64,000 bases of DNA, taken from the NCBI GenBank assembly GCA_027531255.1, contig JAPZRU010000002.1, positions 186,001 through 250,000 of the forward strand, written 5' to 3'. The notes under the pieces are model-generated. The model was given only the letters and a program-made list of their open reading frames with translations. It ran no database searches and was not told the origin of the DNA. The position numbers were made by a program, and so were the translations under genes. The DNA comes from Steroidobacteraceae bacterium (lineage in GTDB: Bacteria > Pseudomonadota > Gammaproteobacteria > Steroidobacterales > Steroidobacteraceae). Below are positions 42,790 through 51,679 of this stretch, piece by piece. The first letter of the stretch is position 1, and each line of letters begins with the position of its first letter.

Positions 42790-45667
42790 ATGCGCACCTC
42801 GATGTCGCGCGGCAGCCGCGTACGGCTGGCCGTGCTAACCGCACTCTTCTCGTCCGCGCCGGTCGCGATGGTCGGCGCACAGACCAGCCCGCCGCGCGGC
42901 ATCGCCGGCGCCAACACGCTGGAGGAAGTCGTCGTCACCGGCTCGCGCATCCGCCGGCCGCAGGTCGAGGGCAACATCCCCGGCACGCAGACGACGGCCG
43001 TCGAGATCGAGTTCCGCGCGTTCAACAACGCGCAGGACATCCTGAACGACCTGCCGCTGGTCGGCACCGGCGCGAGCAACCTCGGCAACAACGGCGGCCA
43101 GACCGCGAGCCTCGGCCAGTCGTTCATCGACCTGATCGACCGCATCGACGTGCTGACGGTCGGCGGCGCCGCGGCCTACGGCTCCGACGCGATCGCGGGC
43201 GTCGTCAACTACGTGCTGCGCGACGACTTCGACGGCCTGCGCGTGCGTGCGCGCTACGGCCAGACCACGCGCGGCGACGGCGCGGACAAGCAGCTGTCCG
43301 GCACCTGGGGCATGAACTTCGCGGACGGCCGCGGTAACTTCTTCGTGCACGCCTCGCGCAACGAGGTCGACGGCATCCAGGCCGACCGGCGCTCCTTCCG
43401 TCGCAACAACCCGAGCGGCCTCACGAACTTCGCCGACGGCACGCGCCGCAACGGCAGCTTCGCGCCGGCCATCGTCGACGTCGCCGGCCTGAACAACGGC
43501 GCGTTCCTGCGCTCGAGCGACGACGGCATCTCGGGCGTGGTCTTCGAGAACGCGCTGACGAGCGCCCAGATCTGGCCGAGCGGCGTGATCTTCAACACGC
43601 TCGCGACGGTCGCCGGCGCCGTGAACCAGGTCGGCCCCGCGGGCGCCGCGAACCCGAACGTGCCGCTGAACGCGTTCCTCGGCACCTTCGTCGCCGCGTT
43701 CCCGGACGTCGCGAACCCGGTCGCCGGGCAGAACGCGTTCCTGCCCCGGCTCGCGGTGCCCATCCGCTTCGACGCCGCCGGCAACGTCGTGCCGTGGACC
43801 GTGGCGCGGCTGTCGCCCGGCACGCCGAGCACGATCGGCGGTGCCGTCGGCGGCGACGGCTTCAGCCCCATCTTCAACACCGTGCTGCGCGTCGACCAGA
43901 CCCGCGACCTCGGCAACTTCAACGCGCGCTTCGACCTGACCGACAACATCCGGGTGTTCACCGAGAACACCTACGGCAAGATCGGCTCGACCTCGCTGCG
44001 CAACGCCGGCAGCGGCAACTCGGCGGGCTCGGGCACGGTCGAGAACGCCGCGCTGGTGATGAACGTCAACAACCCGTACCTGACCGCCGACAACCGCGCG
44101 GCACTCGCCGCCGCGGGGATCACCGGCAACTTCGTGCTGTCGCGCACGAACCAGGACATCGCCGGGCCGAACGCGTTCGAGGCCGAGAGCCGCACGTTCA
44201 GCACCACCAACGGCCTCGAGGGCGACTTCGAGTGGGCCGGCCGCCGCTTCGACTGGGACGTCGCGCTCGCCTACGGCGAGTCCGAGGGCTCGGTCACGAG
44301 CTACAACATCAAGGACGTCGAGTTCGCGCTCGCGCTCGATGCCGCGGTGAACCCGGCGACCGGCCAGATCGTCTGCCGCTCGCAGCTCTCGCCCACGCTG
44401 CCCACGAACCTGCCGGGCGTGTCCCCGAACCTGATCCGCGCGGCGGGTCCGGACGGCATCCCGACCGAGCAGATCTTCACGCCGCAGCCGACGCGCGCGC
44501 AGGTCGACGCCTGCGTGCCGCTCAACCCGTTCGGCTTCGACCGGATGAGCCAGGCCGCGAAGGACTACGTGCTCGGCCGGCAGGACTTCACGACGGTGAA
44601 CGAGCAGCTGCTCGCGACCACCTCGATCAGCGGCGAGGTGATCGACCTGCCGGGCGGCAAGCTGCAGTTCGCCGCCAACCTCGAGTGGCGCAAGGTCGAG
44701 AACGCGCAGACGGTCGACCCGCTGTCGCAGTTCGGCCGCACGCGCAGCGCGGCGACGCGGCGCGCGAACTGCGCGGCCGAGGTGGCTCGCGCCGGACGCG
44801 GCGGCGGCCGCCACCTTCCTCAACGGCTTCGTGTCGTCGAACCGCGCGGTGCAGGGCAGCTTCAGCGGCAGCCCGTCGCTGGCGCCGGAGGAGGCGGACA
44901 GCTGGACGGCCGGCTTCGTCTACGAACCGTCGTTCGTGCGCGGGCTGACGGTGTCCGCGGACTACATCGCGGTCGACCTGTCGAAGCGCATCTTCCCGAC
45001 CAACCTCGTCGACGCGCAGAACTTCTGCTACGACAGCCCGAGCTTCCCGGACAACTCGCCCGAGTTCGGCGCGAACACCTGCGGCTTCTTCGTGCGTGAC
45101 GCGCAATTCCAGGTTACGGACGGCTTCCAGTCCGGCTTCCTGAACCTCGCGGCCACGCGGCTGCGGGCTGCGTCGGGCCTGGTGGCGTACGAAAACGACC
45201 TCGCGAACCTGTTCGCGAGCGAACGGAACCTCGGCAGGGTGGACCTCGAGCTCGAGGTGTTCCACCTGATCAAGTTCCAGGACTCGGCGAGCGGGCGCTT
45301 CAACGACATCCGCGAGTCGCAGGGCTCGTTCGAGCGGCCGGAGTGGCGCGCCAAGTTCCGCGCGCGCTACGACTACGAGGCGTTCGCGGCGCAGTGGACG
45401 ATGAACTGGCGCGACTCGACGATCATCTACTCGGGCGGCACGCCGGCGACGATCGACAACCAGGCGATCATCGGCTACCCGTCGACGCAGACGCACGACT
45501 TCACGCTGCAGTACCGGTTCGGCGGCGACAAGCGGCCGTACCGCGCGCAGTTCACGGTCGTGAACGCGTTCGACGAGACGACCGCCGGCGACGCGGGCCT
45601 GCTGAACGGCGCGTACGTCGACCAGCTCGGCCGTCGCTGGGTGATGACGGTCACCGCGGACTTCTGA
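42790..45667 (+). pseudogene. TonB-dependent receptor gene, broken by an internal deletion and frameshift
   Basis: The N-terminal part (42790 to about 44785) encodes a signal-like start, the plug (EEVVVTGSRIRRPQ, NDLPLVGTGASN, RIDVLTVGGAAAYGSDAIAG) and early barrel strands of a large TonB-dependent receptor. After QFGRTRSA the next residues RRANCAA belong to a point many strands later in relatives, and within 15 bases the frame shifts. The C-terminal part continues in the other frame (SLAPEEADSWTAGFVYEPS) to a correct aromatic end (RRWVMTVTADF) at 45667. Missing barrel strands plus a frameshift make it non-functional as read. Outer-membrane uptake of a siderophore or glycan would be the ancestral role. 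Confidence 0.75.
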
Positions 45668-45723
45668 CGCGGTCGGTCCGGGCGTTCACGATCGTGAACG
45701 CCCGGCGCGCGACCGAGGGGCAG

Positions 45724-45852
45724 ATGGACATGACGATCGAACCGGTCGACACCGGCCTCGTCAGCGTGGCGCTGCACGGTCGGCTGGACGGCCCCGGCGT
45801 GGACGCGATCGAGACCCGCCTGACCGCCGCGCTCGAGCGCGTCCGCGGTTAG
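45724..45852 (+). pseudogene. Truncated STAS-domain (anti-sigma factor antagonist-like) gene
   Basis: The frame encodes 42 residues after a GAGGGG ribosome site and ATG 45724. MTIEPVDTGLVSVALHGRL followed by DGPGVDAIETR matches the first two strands and helix of a STAS domain, but the chain stops at ERVRG, before the strand with the phosphorylatable Ser (D-x-S-G/x). A complete domain would need about 60 more residues. The translation start looks intact, so it may be transcribed, but the product should not fold. It is the 3'-truncated remnant of a small signalling gene. Confidence 0.55.
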
Positions 45853-45893
45853 GCGACCGGGGTCGCGAACCCGAGCCGGGCGCGGATCGTCGT

Positions 45894-46361
45894 TCAGACG
45901 CCCGCGAGCCGCGACATCGGCCCGAACAGCGCGACCGTCAGGATCAGCAGCACGCCGATCGTCAGCGTGCGCCGCAGGTCGAGATACGCCTTGCCGAGCA
46001 CGGCTTCGCCGAGGACGCGGTGCTCGTAGAGCCAGATCGCGCCGAACGCGATCATCTGCGTCACGAGCGCGGTCGGCGGCGTCAGCATCAGCGACGCGGC
46101 ACCGACCAGCGCCGGCACCGTGCCGAGCGCGAGCACGAGCGCAGGCCGCGGCGCGCCGCGCGCGAGCACGAAGCCCCAGTGCACCGCACCCAGGAACGCG
46201 AGGATCGTCGCACCGTAGGCCAGCAGGCCGCGCAGCAGCCAGGTCTGCAGCACCGGCTCGTCGACGACCCACGGCGCGAGCGTCAGCGCCGCGAACGGGA
46301 TCCAGCCGCCGTAGCCGAGCGTAGTGGTGTGCGGCGGCAGCGCGCGGGCGCCGTCGATCAT
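45894..46361 (-). CDS. DUF3429 integral membrane protein
   Basis: The 155-residue protein has about four to five hydrophobic segments and the DUF3429 pattern: TTTLGYGGWIPFAAL near the start, AYGATILAFLGAVHWGFVLA in the second helix, and ALGTVPALVGAASLMLTPP. Family function is unknown; members are widespread in aerobic proteobacteria. It follows the duplicated-domain gene on the same strand by 28 bp and is probably co-transcribed. The start is ATG 46361. Confidence 0.85.
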   Translation of the reverse strand: MIDGARALPPHTTTLGYGGWIPFAALTLAPWVVDEPVLQTWLLRGLLAYGATILAFLGAVHWGFVLARGAPRPALVLALGTVPALVGAASLMLTPPTALVTQMIAFGAIWLYEHRVLGEAVLGKAYLDLRRTLTIGVLLILTVALFGPMSRLAGV

Positions 46362-46389
46362 CGCGGGAGCTCCGTCGTGGAAAGGGCGG

Positions 46390-48027
46390 CTACTTTACGA
46401 CACAGGCCGCGACGCGCCAGCCCGCCGATGTCCGCACGGTCGTGTACGCGGCCTCGATCTCGGCGATCACGCTGCCGTCCGCGCGCTCGCGCGTGAACGT
46501 GCCGTGCACGAGCGCCGCGTCGGGCGACAGCGGCTCGACGCGCAGCATCAGGATGCGCCCGCCGGCCATGCCCTCGGCGCGCGCGGCGCGCTCGTACTCC
46601 GCGTTGCCCGCCGCGCAGGCGGCGGCGTCCGGATACGACCACCACTTCGCGCCCGACCAGAAGCAGGCGGGATAGACCCACTGCGCCGCGTAGGCCTCGT
46701 GGTCGCCGGCCTGGAAGGCCTCGAAGTAGCGACGGATGCAGTCCATCGGGCCCTGCAGGTCGGTGGCGCGCGCCTCGTGCCCCTCGCCGCCCGTGCCGCT
46801 GCCACGGCCGAACGGCGCGGGCCCGTCGTCCGCACCCGCGACCTCGTCTTCCTCGTCGGCGCCGCGGCGCGCGCGATCGTCGCCGATGGCCTCGATCCGC
46901 TCGCGGGGCTGCGCGCGCGCGGCCCGTCGCGGGTCGCCGCCGCCGGGCACCGCCATCGGGTACGCGAGGTCGGCACGGAGCGCGGGATCCGCCGCGGTGA
47001 GCGACGCAGTACCGGGCGCCGGGGCCGCGGCCCCGCCATCGTCGAGACTCTGCAGGCCGCGCACCAGCACGTCGCGCGCCAGCGTCAGCGCCTCGCGCAC
47101 CGCGGGTTCCAGGGCCGCGCGCGCGAGCGTGGCTTCCGTGCGCGCGTGACCCGCCTGTACCGCAGCGCCCCACTCCGCGTCGGTCACGCCGGCCGCGGCG
47201 CCGGCGGCGCGCAGCCAGCGCGCGAGCGCCGCGCCGGCGGCATCCGCGTCGGAACCGGCTCCCACGGCTTCCGGCGGCAGCGGCGGCAGCGCCGCGGCCC
47301 GCGTGGTGCCGAGCCGCTCGGTCGCGAGCGCACGCACTTCCTCGGCGAACAGGCGCAGTGCCCCGCGGGCGTCCGCGACGCCGCCGAAAGGGACGGGCCG
47401 CGTGGGAGTTCCCGTCGCGCGCGGCTCGCCGCCCCGTTCGAAGCCGGTCGCCGCGGCCGCACCCGACGATCCGGCGCGTCCGCCGGGCACGGCGCCCACC
47501 AGCCCGCGCAGCAGCGCGTCGCGCACGCTCGCGAGCGTGTTCCGCAGCACGGGATCCAACGCGCCGCCCGCGGCCACCGCTTCCGCGCGCGCCCGGCCCG
47601 CGTCGACGATCCGGCTCCACTGCGCGTCCGGAATGCCGACCTGCGCGCCCACGCTCTTCAGCCAGCGCAGCAGCGTCGCAGCGGAATTGCCCGGATCGGC
47701 GCCCACCGCCTCCGCCGGCCATCGCGGCAGGGAATCGGCGCGCCGCGCACCGACGCGCTCGACCACGAGGCCGCGGATCTCCTCGGCGAACACGCGCATC
47801 GCCGCGGGCAGGTCGAGCGTGCCGTTACGCAGGCCGGTCGCGGCGACGCCGCCGCCCGGCGCACCGGGAATGCCGAAGGAAACGCCCGCAGGACCCGCCG
47901 CCGGCGTGCCGCCCGTTCCCGCAGCACCCGCGCCGCCGGCGACGCCGGTCGCGCCTGCCGCCGCAGGTCGCTCGGGTGGCAGCGGCGGGCCAGCGCCCGA
48001 TCCCGGCGGTCGCGTGGTGATGCTCAC
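46390..48027 (-). CDS. Protein with two copies of an unknown helical domain and a C-terminal SnoaL/NTF2-like domain
   Basis: The 545-residue protein starts with a Gly/Ala/Pro-rich segment (1-65). An about 105-residue helical module occurs twice (about 70-175 and 230-335): DLPAAMRVFAEEIRGLVVER and DARGALRLFAEEVRALATER open the copies, and VRDALLRGL and LARDVLVRGL close them. After a Gly-rich and acidic linker, residues 420-545 resemble a SnoaL/NTF2-like fold (CIRRYFEAFQAGDHEAYAAQ, ALVHGTFTRERADGSVIAE, TVRTSAGWRVAACVVK), which often binds small molecules. No signal peptide. GTG 48027 overlaps the stop of the upstream hydrolase as GTGA. The repeated module is not one I recognise. Confidence 0.72.
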   Translation of the reverse strand: MSITTRPPGSGAGPPLPPERPAAAGATGVAGGAGAAGTGGTPAAGPAGVSFGIPGAPGGGVAATGLRNGTLDLPAAMRVFAEEIRGLVVERVGARRADSLPRWPAEAVGADPGNSAATLLRWLKSVGAQVGIPDAQWSRIVDAGRARAEAVAAGGALDPVLRNTLASVRDALLRGLVGAVPGGRAGSSGAAAATGFERGGEPRATGTPTRPVPFGGVADARGALRLFAEEVRALATERLGTTRAAALPPLPPEAVGAGSDADAAGAALARWLRAAGAAAGVTDAEWGAAVQAGHARTEATLARAALEPAVREALTLARDVLVRGLQSLDDGGAAAPAPGTASLTAADPALRADLAYPMAVPGGGDPRRAARAQPRERIEAIGDDRARRGADEEDEVAGADDGPAPFGRGSGTGGEGHEARATDLQGPMDCIRRYFEAFQAGDHEAYAAQWVYPACFWSGAKWWSYPDAAACAAGNAEYERAARAEGMAGGRILMLRVEPLSPDAALVHGTFTRERADGSVIAEIEAAYTTVRTSAGWRVAACVVK

Positions 48028-48854
48028 GCCGGGCCCGCCTCCGGCAGCTCCGCGTGATCGACGAAGCGGCGCACCAGCCGCCCGACTTCGGCCGTGTGCA
48101 GGTCGAGGAAGCCGTGCCCCCAGTCGGGCAGGTTCACGACGCGCCCGTGCTTCAGGCACGCGACCGCGCGCGGCGTGTACTCCCAGAGGTCGTCGCGCGG
48201 GTTCAGCACGAGCACGGGCTGGTCGACTTGCGGCAGGTGATCCGCGTGGGACCACTCGAAGGCCGCGCGATGACCCCAAGCGCGCCGCTCCGCGCCGCGC
48301 AGCGCGTCGGGGAAGCCCTGCATGATCATGCCGAGCGTCTGGCCGGGCCCGCGCCAGTTCAGCACCGCGCGCCAGTAGTCCACGAGGTGCGCGCCGTCCT
48401 CGGTCGGCTCGAAATTGCGCGCGAGGTGTGCGCGCATCCGCGCGAGTTCCTCGTGCGTGTAGACCGGTGCGCCGATCAGCACGAGGTGGCGCACGGCCGC
48501 CGGGCGCGCGATCGCGAGCGCCACCGCGATCTTCGAGCCGGTGTGGTAGCCGACGATGTCGCACTCGCGGATCGCGAGAGCGTCCAGCACGTCGCCCATC
48601 GCCTGCGCATAGTCGGCGATCGTGGGGGGCACCGCCGGCGGATCGGAGGCACCGTAACCGGGCGTGTCCGGTGCCACCGCGAGGCGGTCCCGGCCCATCT
48701 CGGCGAGGAACCGTTCGTAGACGACGCCCGACACGGGACTGAGGTGGAAGCAGACCAGCGGCCGGTGACCGGTGGACGCTTCCGGCTGCGCGACCCGCAG
48801 GTGCACCTGGCCGTGGCGCCCGTCGACGTAGCGGCGACGCAGCGGGGCGCTCAC
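48024..48854 (-). CDS. Alpha/beta hydrolase-fold protein with G-Y-H-T-G elbow
   Basis: The 276-residue protein has the alpha/beta-hydrolase order: LVCFHLSPVSGVVYERFLA, LAVAPDTPGYGASDPP, then the elbow CDIVGYHTGSKIAVALAIA, VLNPRDDLWEYTP with the expected acid and DWGHGFLDLHTAEV with the expected His. In the elbow the nucleophile Ser of G-x-S-x-G is replaced by His; the following Ser is two residues later. It resembles the protein at 60205-61002 and the first domain of the one at 38980. A canonical Ser-His-Asp triad is not present. Start GTG 48854 matches the start of its paralogue; ATG 48887 is an alternative. Its stop overlaps the next start as GTGA. Confidence 0.85.
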   Translation of the reverse strand: MSAPLRRRYVDGRHGQVHLRVAQPEASTGHRPLVCFHLSPVSGVVYERFLAEMGRDRLAVAPDTPGYGASDPPAVPPTIADYAQAMGDVLDALAIRECDIVGYHTGSKIAVALAIARPAAVRHLVLIGAPVYTHEELARMRAHLARNFEPTEDGAHLVDYWRAVLNWRGPGQTLGMIMQGFPDALRGAERRAWGHRAAFEWSHADHLPQVDQPVLVLNPRDDLWEYTPRAVACLKHGRVVNLPDWGHGFLDLHTAEVGRLVRRFVDHAELPEAGPA

Positions 48855-48924
48855 GGCCGGCGAGCCCCGCCGCGCGCGGCAGTGCACGACGCGTCGCCCC
48901 GGCCCACCGAGCCGCGTCCAGCCA

Positions 48925-49554
48925 TCACTTCGCCGCCGCGCGCGCCTGCACCTGGCGCGACAGGTTCTCGACCAGCAGGCCCTGGTAGTAGTCGCCGCCG
49001 ATCTGCGCCTTCGCCGCGTCGAGGAAGCGCTGCAGCTCGGCCCAGTCCTTGCGCACCGGGCACTCGTCGAAGGTGCCGCTCAGCACGTAGTGCGGGAAGC
49101 CGACCTGGCCCGCGAGTCGCCCCTGCAGCGCGGAGCGGCGGATCAGGTCGGCGGCGGCGCAGGTATCCTGCGGTTGCTTGTTCATGCCGTTCAGCGTGAT
49201 GAAGCCGACGACGAACAGCGCCTGCGGATAGTCGGCATCGGTCGCGGCCTTGCGATGCGGGATCGCCTTCTCGCCCTGGCCCGAATAGCCGTACACGCGC
49301 GCGAGCTGGTAGTTCAGGCGGGGATTCTTCGAATCCGCCTTCACCGCCGCTTCGCACGCCGCGATCGCCTTCGGCAGGTCGATGGCCTTGCGCTCCAGAC
49401 CGGGGCTGACGACGCGGTTCGGGTCGTCGGGATGCGCGGCGAGGCGGTCGCACTCGGTCGGCTCCTGCGAGTACCGCGCGGGATCGAAGGGCTTCGAGTC
49501 GGCGGCGAACGCGGGCGCGCAGGCCAGGCACAGGGCGGCGACGAGCAGTCGCAT
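48925..49554 (-). CDS. Secreted Sel1/TPR-like repeat protein
   Basis: The 209-residue protein has a signal peptide (MRLLVAALCLACAPAFA). The mature part has Sel1/TPR-like helical hairpins, for example AIAACEAAVKADSKNPRLNY, LARVYGYSGQGEKAIPHRKA and ADLIRRSALQGRLAGQVGF, and four cysteines (TECDRL, AACEAA, DTCAAA, DECPVR) that may pair. Such proteins usually act as periplasmic adaptors. It lies between two alpha/beta hydrolase genes on the same strand, 66 bp downstream of one and 70 bp upstream of the other, so a shared transcript is likely. No enzymatic motif is visible. Confidence 0.75.
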   Translation of the reverse strand: MRLLVAALCLACAPAFAADSKPFDPARYSQEPTECDRLAAHPDDPNRVVSPGLERKAIDLPKAIAACEAAVKADSKNPRLNYQLARVYGYSGQGEKAIPHRKAATDADYPQALFVVGFITLNGMNKQPQDTCAAADLIRRSALQGRLAGQVGFPHYVLSGTFDECPVRKDWAELQRFLDAAKAQIGGDYYQGLLVENLSRQVQARAAAK

Positions 49555-49620
49555 GGGGCACTCCGGACGTGACGGCAGGAGCCGGCACATTCGCCGTTTT
49601 CGGCCGGCGCGAAAAGGGGG

Positions 49621-50502
49621 TCAGCCGAGGAAGCGATCGATCAGCGCCGCGACCGCTTCCGGCTGCTCGTGATGCAGCATGTGCCCCGCACCCGGCAGCG
49701 TCGCGATCTCGAGGTCGCGATACAGCGCGTGGAAGGCGGCGTCGGCGCCGTCGGCGCCGAGACCCGGGCGGTACTCCGACAGTTCGCCGAGCACGAGGAG
49801 CGTCGGCGCCGTCACGCGCCGCCAGCAGGCCTCGGCTTCGTCCCGCCGGTACAGCACGGGGTTCGGCAGCCGGTGTGCGGGATCGAAGTTGGCGGTGTAG
49901 CCACCGTCGGGCAGTTCGAGAGCCCACTGTCGCGCGACGAACCGCGCCCGCTCGAGCGGCAGCCGCGGGTTCTTCCTGGCGAGCACCTGCGCGAACTGCT
50001 CGAGCGACGCGTAGCGACCGAACGCCTTCGGTTCGCGCAGCGCGTCGAGCCACTCCCGGTACCGTTCCGGAGCCCGCTCGGGCGCGGTGCGCGGCAGGCC
50101 GAAACCTTCGAGATTGACCAGCCGCTCGACTCGCTCCGGCCGGATGCCCGCGTACAGCGCCGCGATGTTCCCGCCCATGCTGTGACCGACGATCCGCACC
50201 GCGCGCCCCGGCGCGACGCGGTCGAGCAGCGCCTCGAGATCCGCGAAGTAGTTCGGGAACCAGTAGGGCTCGTGCTGCCAGTGGCTGCGGCCGAAACCGC
50301 GCCAGTCCGGAGCGGCGATGGCCTGCTCGCGCGCGAGCGCGTCGACGACGAACTGGAAGGTGTCGCTCGTATCGAGGAAGCCGTGCAGGAACACGAGCGG
50401 CGGCTCGCCGCCTGCCGGCGGCCCCCAGTGGGTCAGGTGCGTGTCGCGGCCGCGCAGCCGCACGATCTCGTGCCGCGGGGTGCGGCGGGGCTCGTAGCTC
50501 AT
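49621..50502 (-). CDS. Alpha/beta hydrolase with canonical Ser nucleophile
   Basis: The 293-residue cytoplasmic protein is an ordinary alpha/beta-hydrolase. LVFLHGFLDTSDTFQFVVD carries the oxyanion HG, APDWRGFGRSHW follows, and the elbow VRIVGHSMGGNIAALYAG has the nucleophile Ser. The catalytic acid is probably in LGELSEYRPG and the His in LPGAGHMLHHEQPE. Typical roles are ester or haloalkane hydrolysis; the substrate is unknown. It contrasts with the three atypical hydrolases in this window, which lack the nucleophile. Start ATG 50502. Confidence 0.87.
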   Translation of the reverse strand: MSYEPRRTPRHEIVRLRGRDTHLTHWGPPAGGEPPLVFLHGFLDTSDTFQFVVDALAREQAIAAPDWRGFGRSHWQHEPYWFPNYFADLEALLDRVAPGRAVRIVGHSMGGNIAALYAGIRPERVERLVNLEGFGLPRTAPERAPERYREWLDALREPKAFGRYASLEQFAQVLARKNPRLPLERARFVARQWALELPDGGYTANFDPAHRLPNPVLYRRDEAEACWRRVTAPTLLVLGELSEYRPGLGADGADAAFHALYRDLEIATLPGAGHMLHHEQPEAVAALIDRFLG

Positions 50503-50767
50503 CGGGGTCCGGTTCGAACGCGAGGATTGTGCAGCGTGCGGCGCGAGTATTCCACGCCGGCGGTGGCGTGCCCACGACGCGGGCCCGGCAACTCGTGCAG
50601 CCGAGGTTGCCGCCAGCGACATGCGTCTTCCGGTGCGCGGACCAGCGGGACTCCGATCCACCTACAGACTAGCGCCCTGCCGCGGCGCGAACCTATCGCG
50701 GGTTTTCGGACGGGGCCCGTCCGGGCGACCTCGGATAGACGGGAGTGAACTTCAAGGAGCGAGGACC

Positions 50768-51037
50768 ATGAATCTCATCATTTGGCTCGTGATCGGCGGC
50801 GTGATCGGCTGGCTGGCCAGCATCGTCATGAACCGCAACGCTCAGCAGGGCATCTTCCTGAACGTGATCGTCGGCATCATCGGTGCCTTCATCGGCGGCT
50901 TCCTGATCGCGCCGCTGTTCGGGACCGGGACGATCAACCAGAACGACTTCAGCCTGACTTCGCTGCTCGCATCGTTCCTGGGCGCCGTGGTGCTGCTCGC
51001 GATCGTGAACCTGTTCACCCGACGCCGGGTGCGCTGA
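50768..51037 (+). CDS. GlsB/YeaQ/YmgE family stress-response membrane protein
   Basis: The 89-residue protein has three hydrophobic segments with glycine zipper-like spacing (LVIGGVIGWLASIVM, GIIGAFIGGFLIAPLF) and the family end LAIVNLFTRRRVR. Members are transglycosylase-associated proteins induced by stress, but the molecular role is unclear. An AAGGAG ribosome site seven to eight bases before ATG 50768 supports the start. It is isolated between oppositely oriented genes. Confidence 0.9.
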   Translation: MNLIIWLVIGGVIGWLASIVMNRNAQQGIFLNVIVGIIGAFIGGFLIAPLFGTGTINQNDFSLTSLLASFLGAVVLLAIVNLFTRRRVR

Positions 51038-51151
51038 GGAAACGACCGCGACGCGGGCCCCGTCTCCGGGCTCGGGGTCCGGGCCGCTCCGGCACCGCCG
51101 GCAGCGACCGGGACCCCGTTCGTGATCGGGCCGTCGATCGCGCCCTGCCGC

Positions 51152-51523
51152 TCAGTGGGTGGTGGCCGGGGCCGGCGCGGCTTCGGCGACCGGCTCCGCC
51201 GCCGGTGCGGGCGCGGTGCTCGCGGTCGCCGCAGCGGGCTCGACGGCCTTCACGGGTGCGGCCTTCGGCTTCGGCGCGGCCTTCGGCTTCGGCGCGGCCT
51301 TCGCGGGCGCCGGTGCCGGCTTCGCCGCCGGTGCCTTCTTCTTGGCAGGAGCCTTCCTCGCCACCGCCTTCTTCCGGGCCGGCGACTTCTTCGATGCCGA
51401 CTTGCGGGCCGCCTTCTTCGGCAGCGCGCGCTTCGCGACCTTGCGGACCGACTTCTTCGCGACCTTCTTGGCGACCTTCTTCTTCGCCGCCTTCTTCGCC
51501 TTGGTCTTCTTCGCCTTCGCCAT
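51152..51523 (-). CDS. Histone H1-like Lys/Ala-rich DNA-binding protein
   Basis: The 123-residue protein has a basic N-terminal half of Lys, Ala and Arg (KKAAKKKVAKKVAKKSVRKV, ARKSASKKSPARKKAVARK) and an Ala/Pro-rich C-terminal half that becomes acidic near the end. It resembles bacterial histone H1-like or AlgP-type proteins that bind DNA non-specifically and condense it. The repeats are typical of this class and vary in length between strains. AAGGGAG lies nine bases before ATG 51523. It is encoded opposite and downstream of the GlsB-like gene, convergent. Confidence 0.75.
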   Translation of the reverse strand: MAKAKKTKAKKAAKKKVAKKVAKKSVRKVAKRALPKKAARKSASKKSPARKKAVARKAPAKKKAPAAKPAPAPAKAAPKPKAAPKPKAAPVKAVEPAAATASTAPAPAAEPVAEAAPAPATTH

Positions 51524-51679
51524 GGCTGCTCCCTTGGGGGTTCTGCGGGACTCGACGCGGGCGCGGGGGCGCTTCCCGTCGTTCGTGGGGGCCGGTCGGG
51601 CCGGCTTGACCGTAGTTCTACCGATTACCGGACAGGAAGCAAGTAGCGCCACGCGGCGCGGCGCACGACGGGCACGCGT

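Noticed and set aside
49597-49615. Inverted repeat TTTTCG...CGAAAA between two minus-strand genes
   Set aside because: The stem is short, AT-rich and not followed by a T run, so it is not a convincing terminator.
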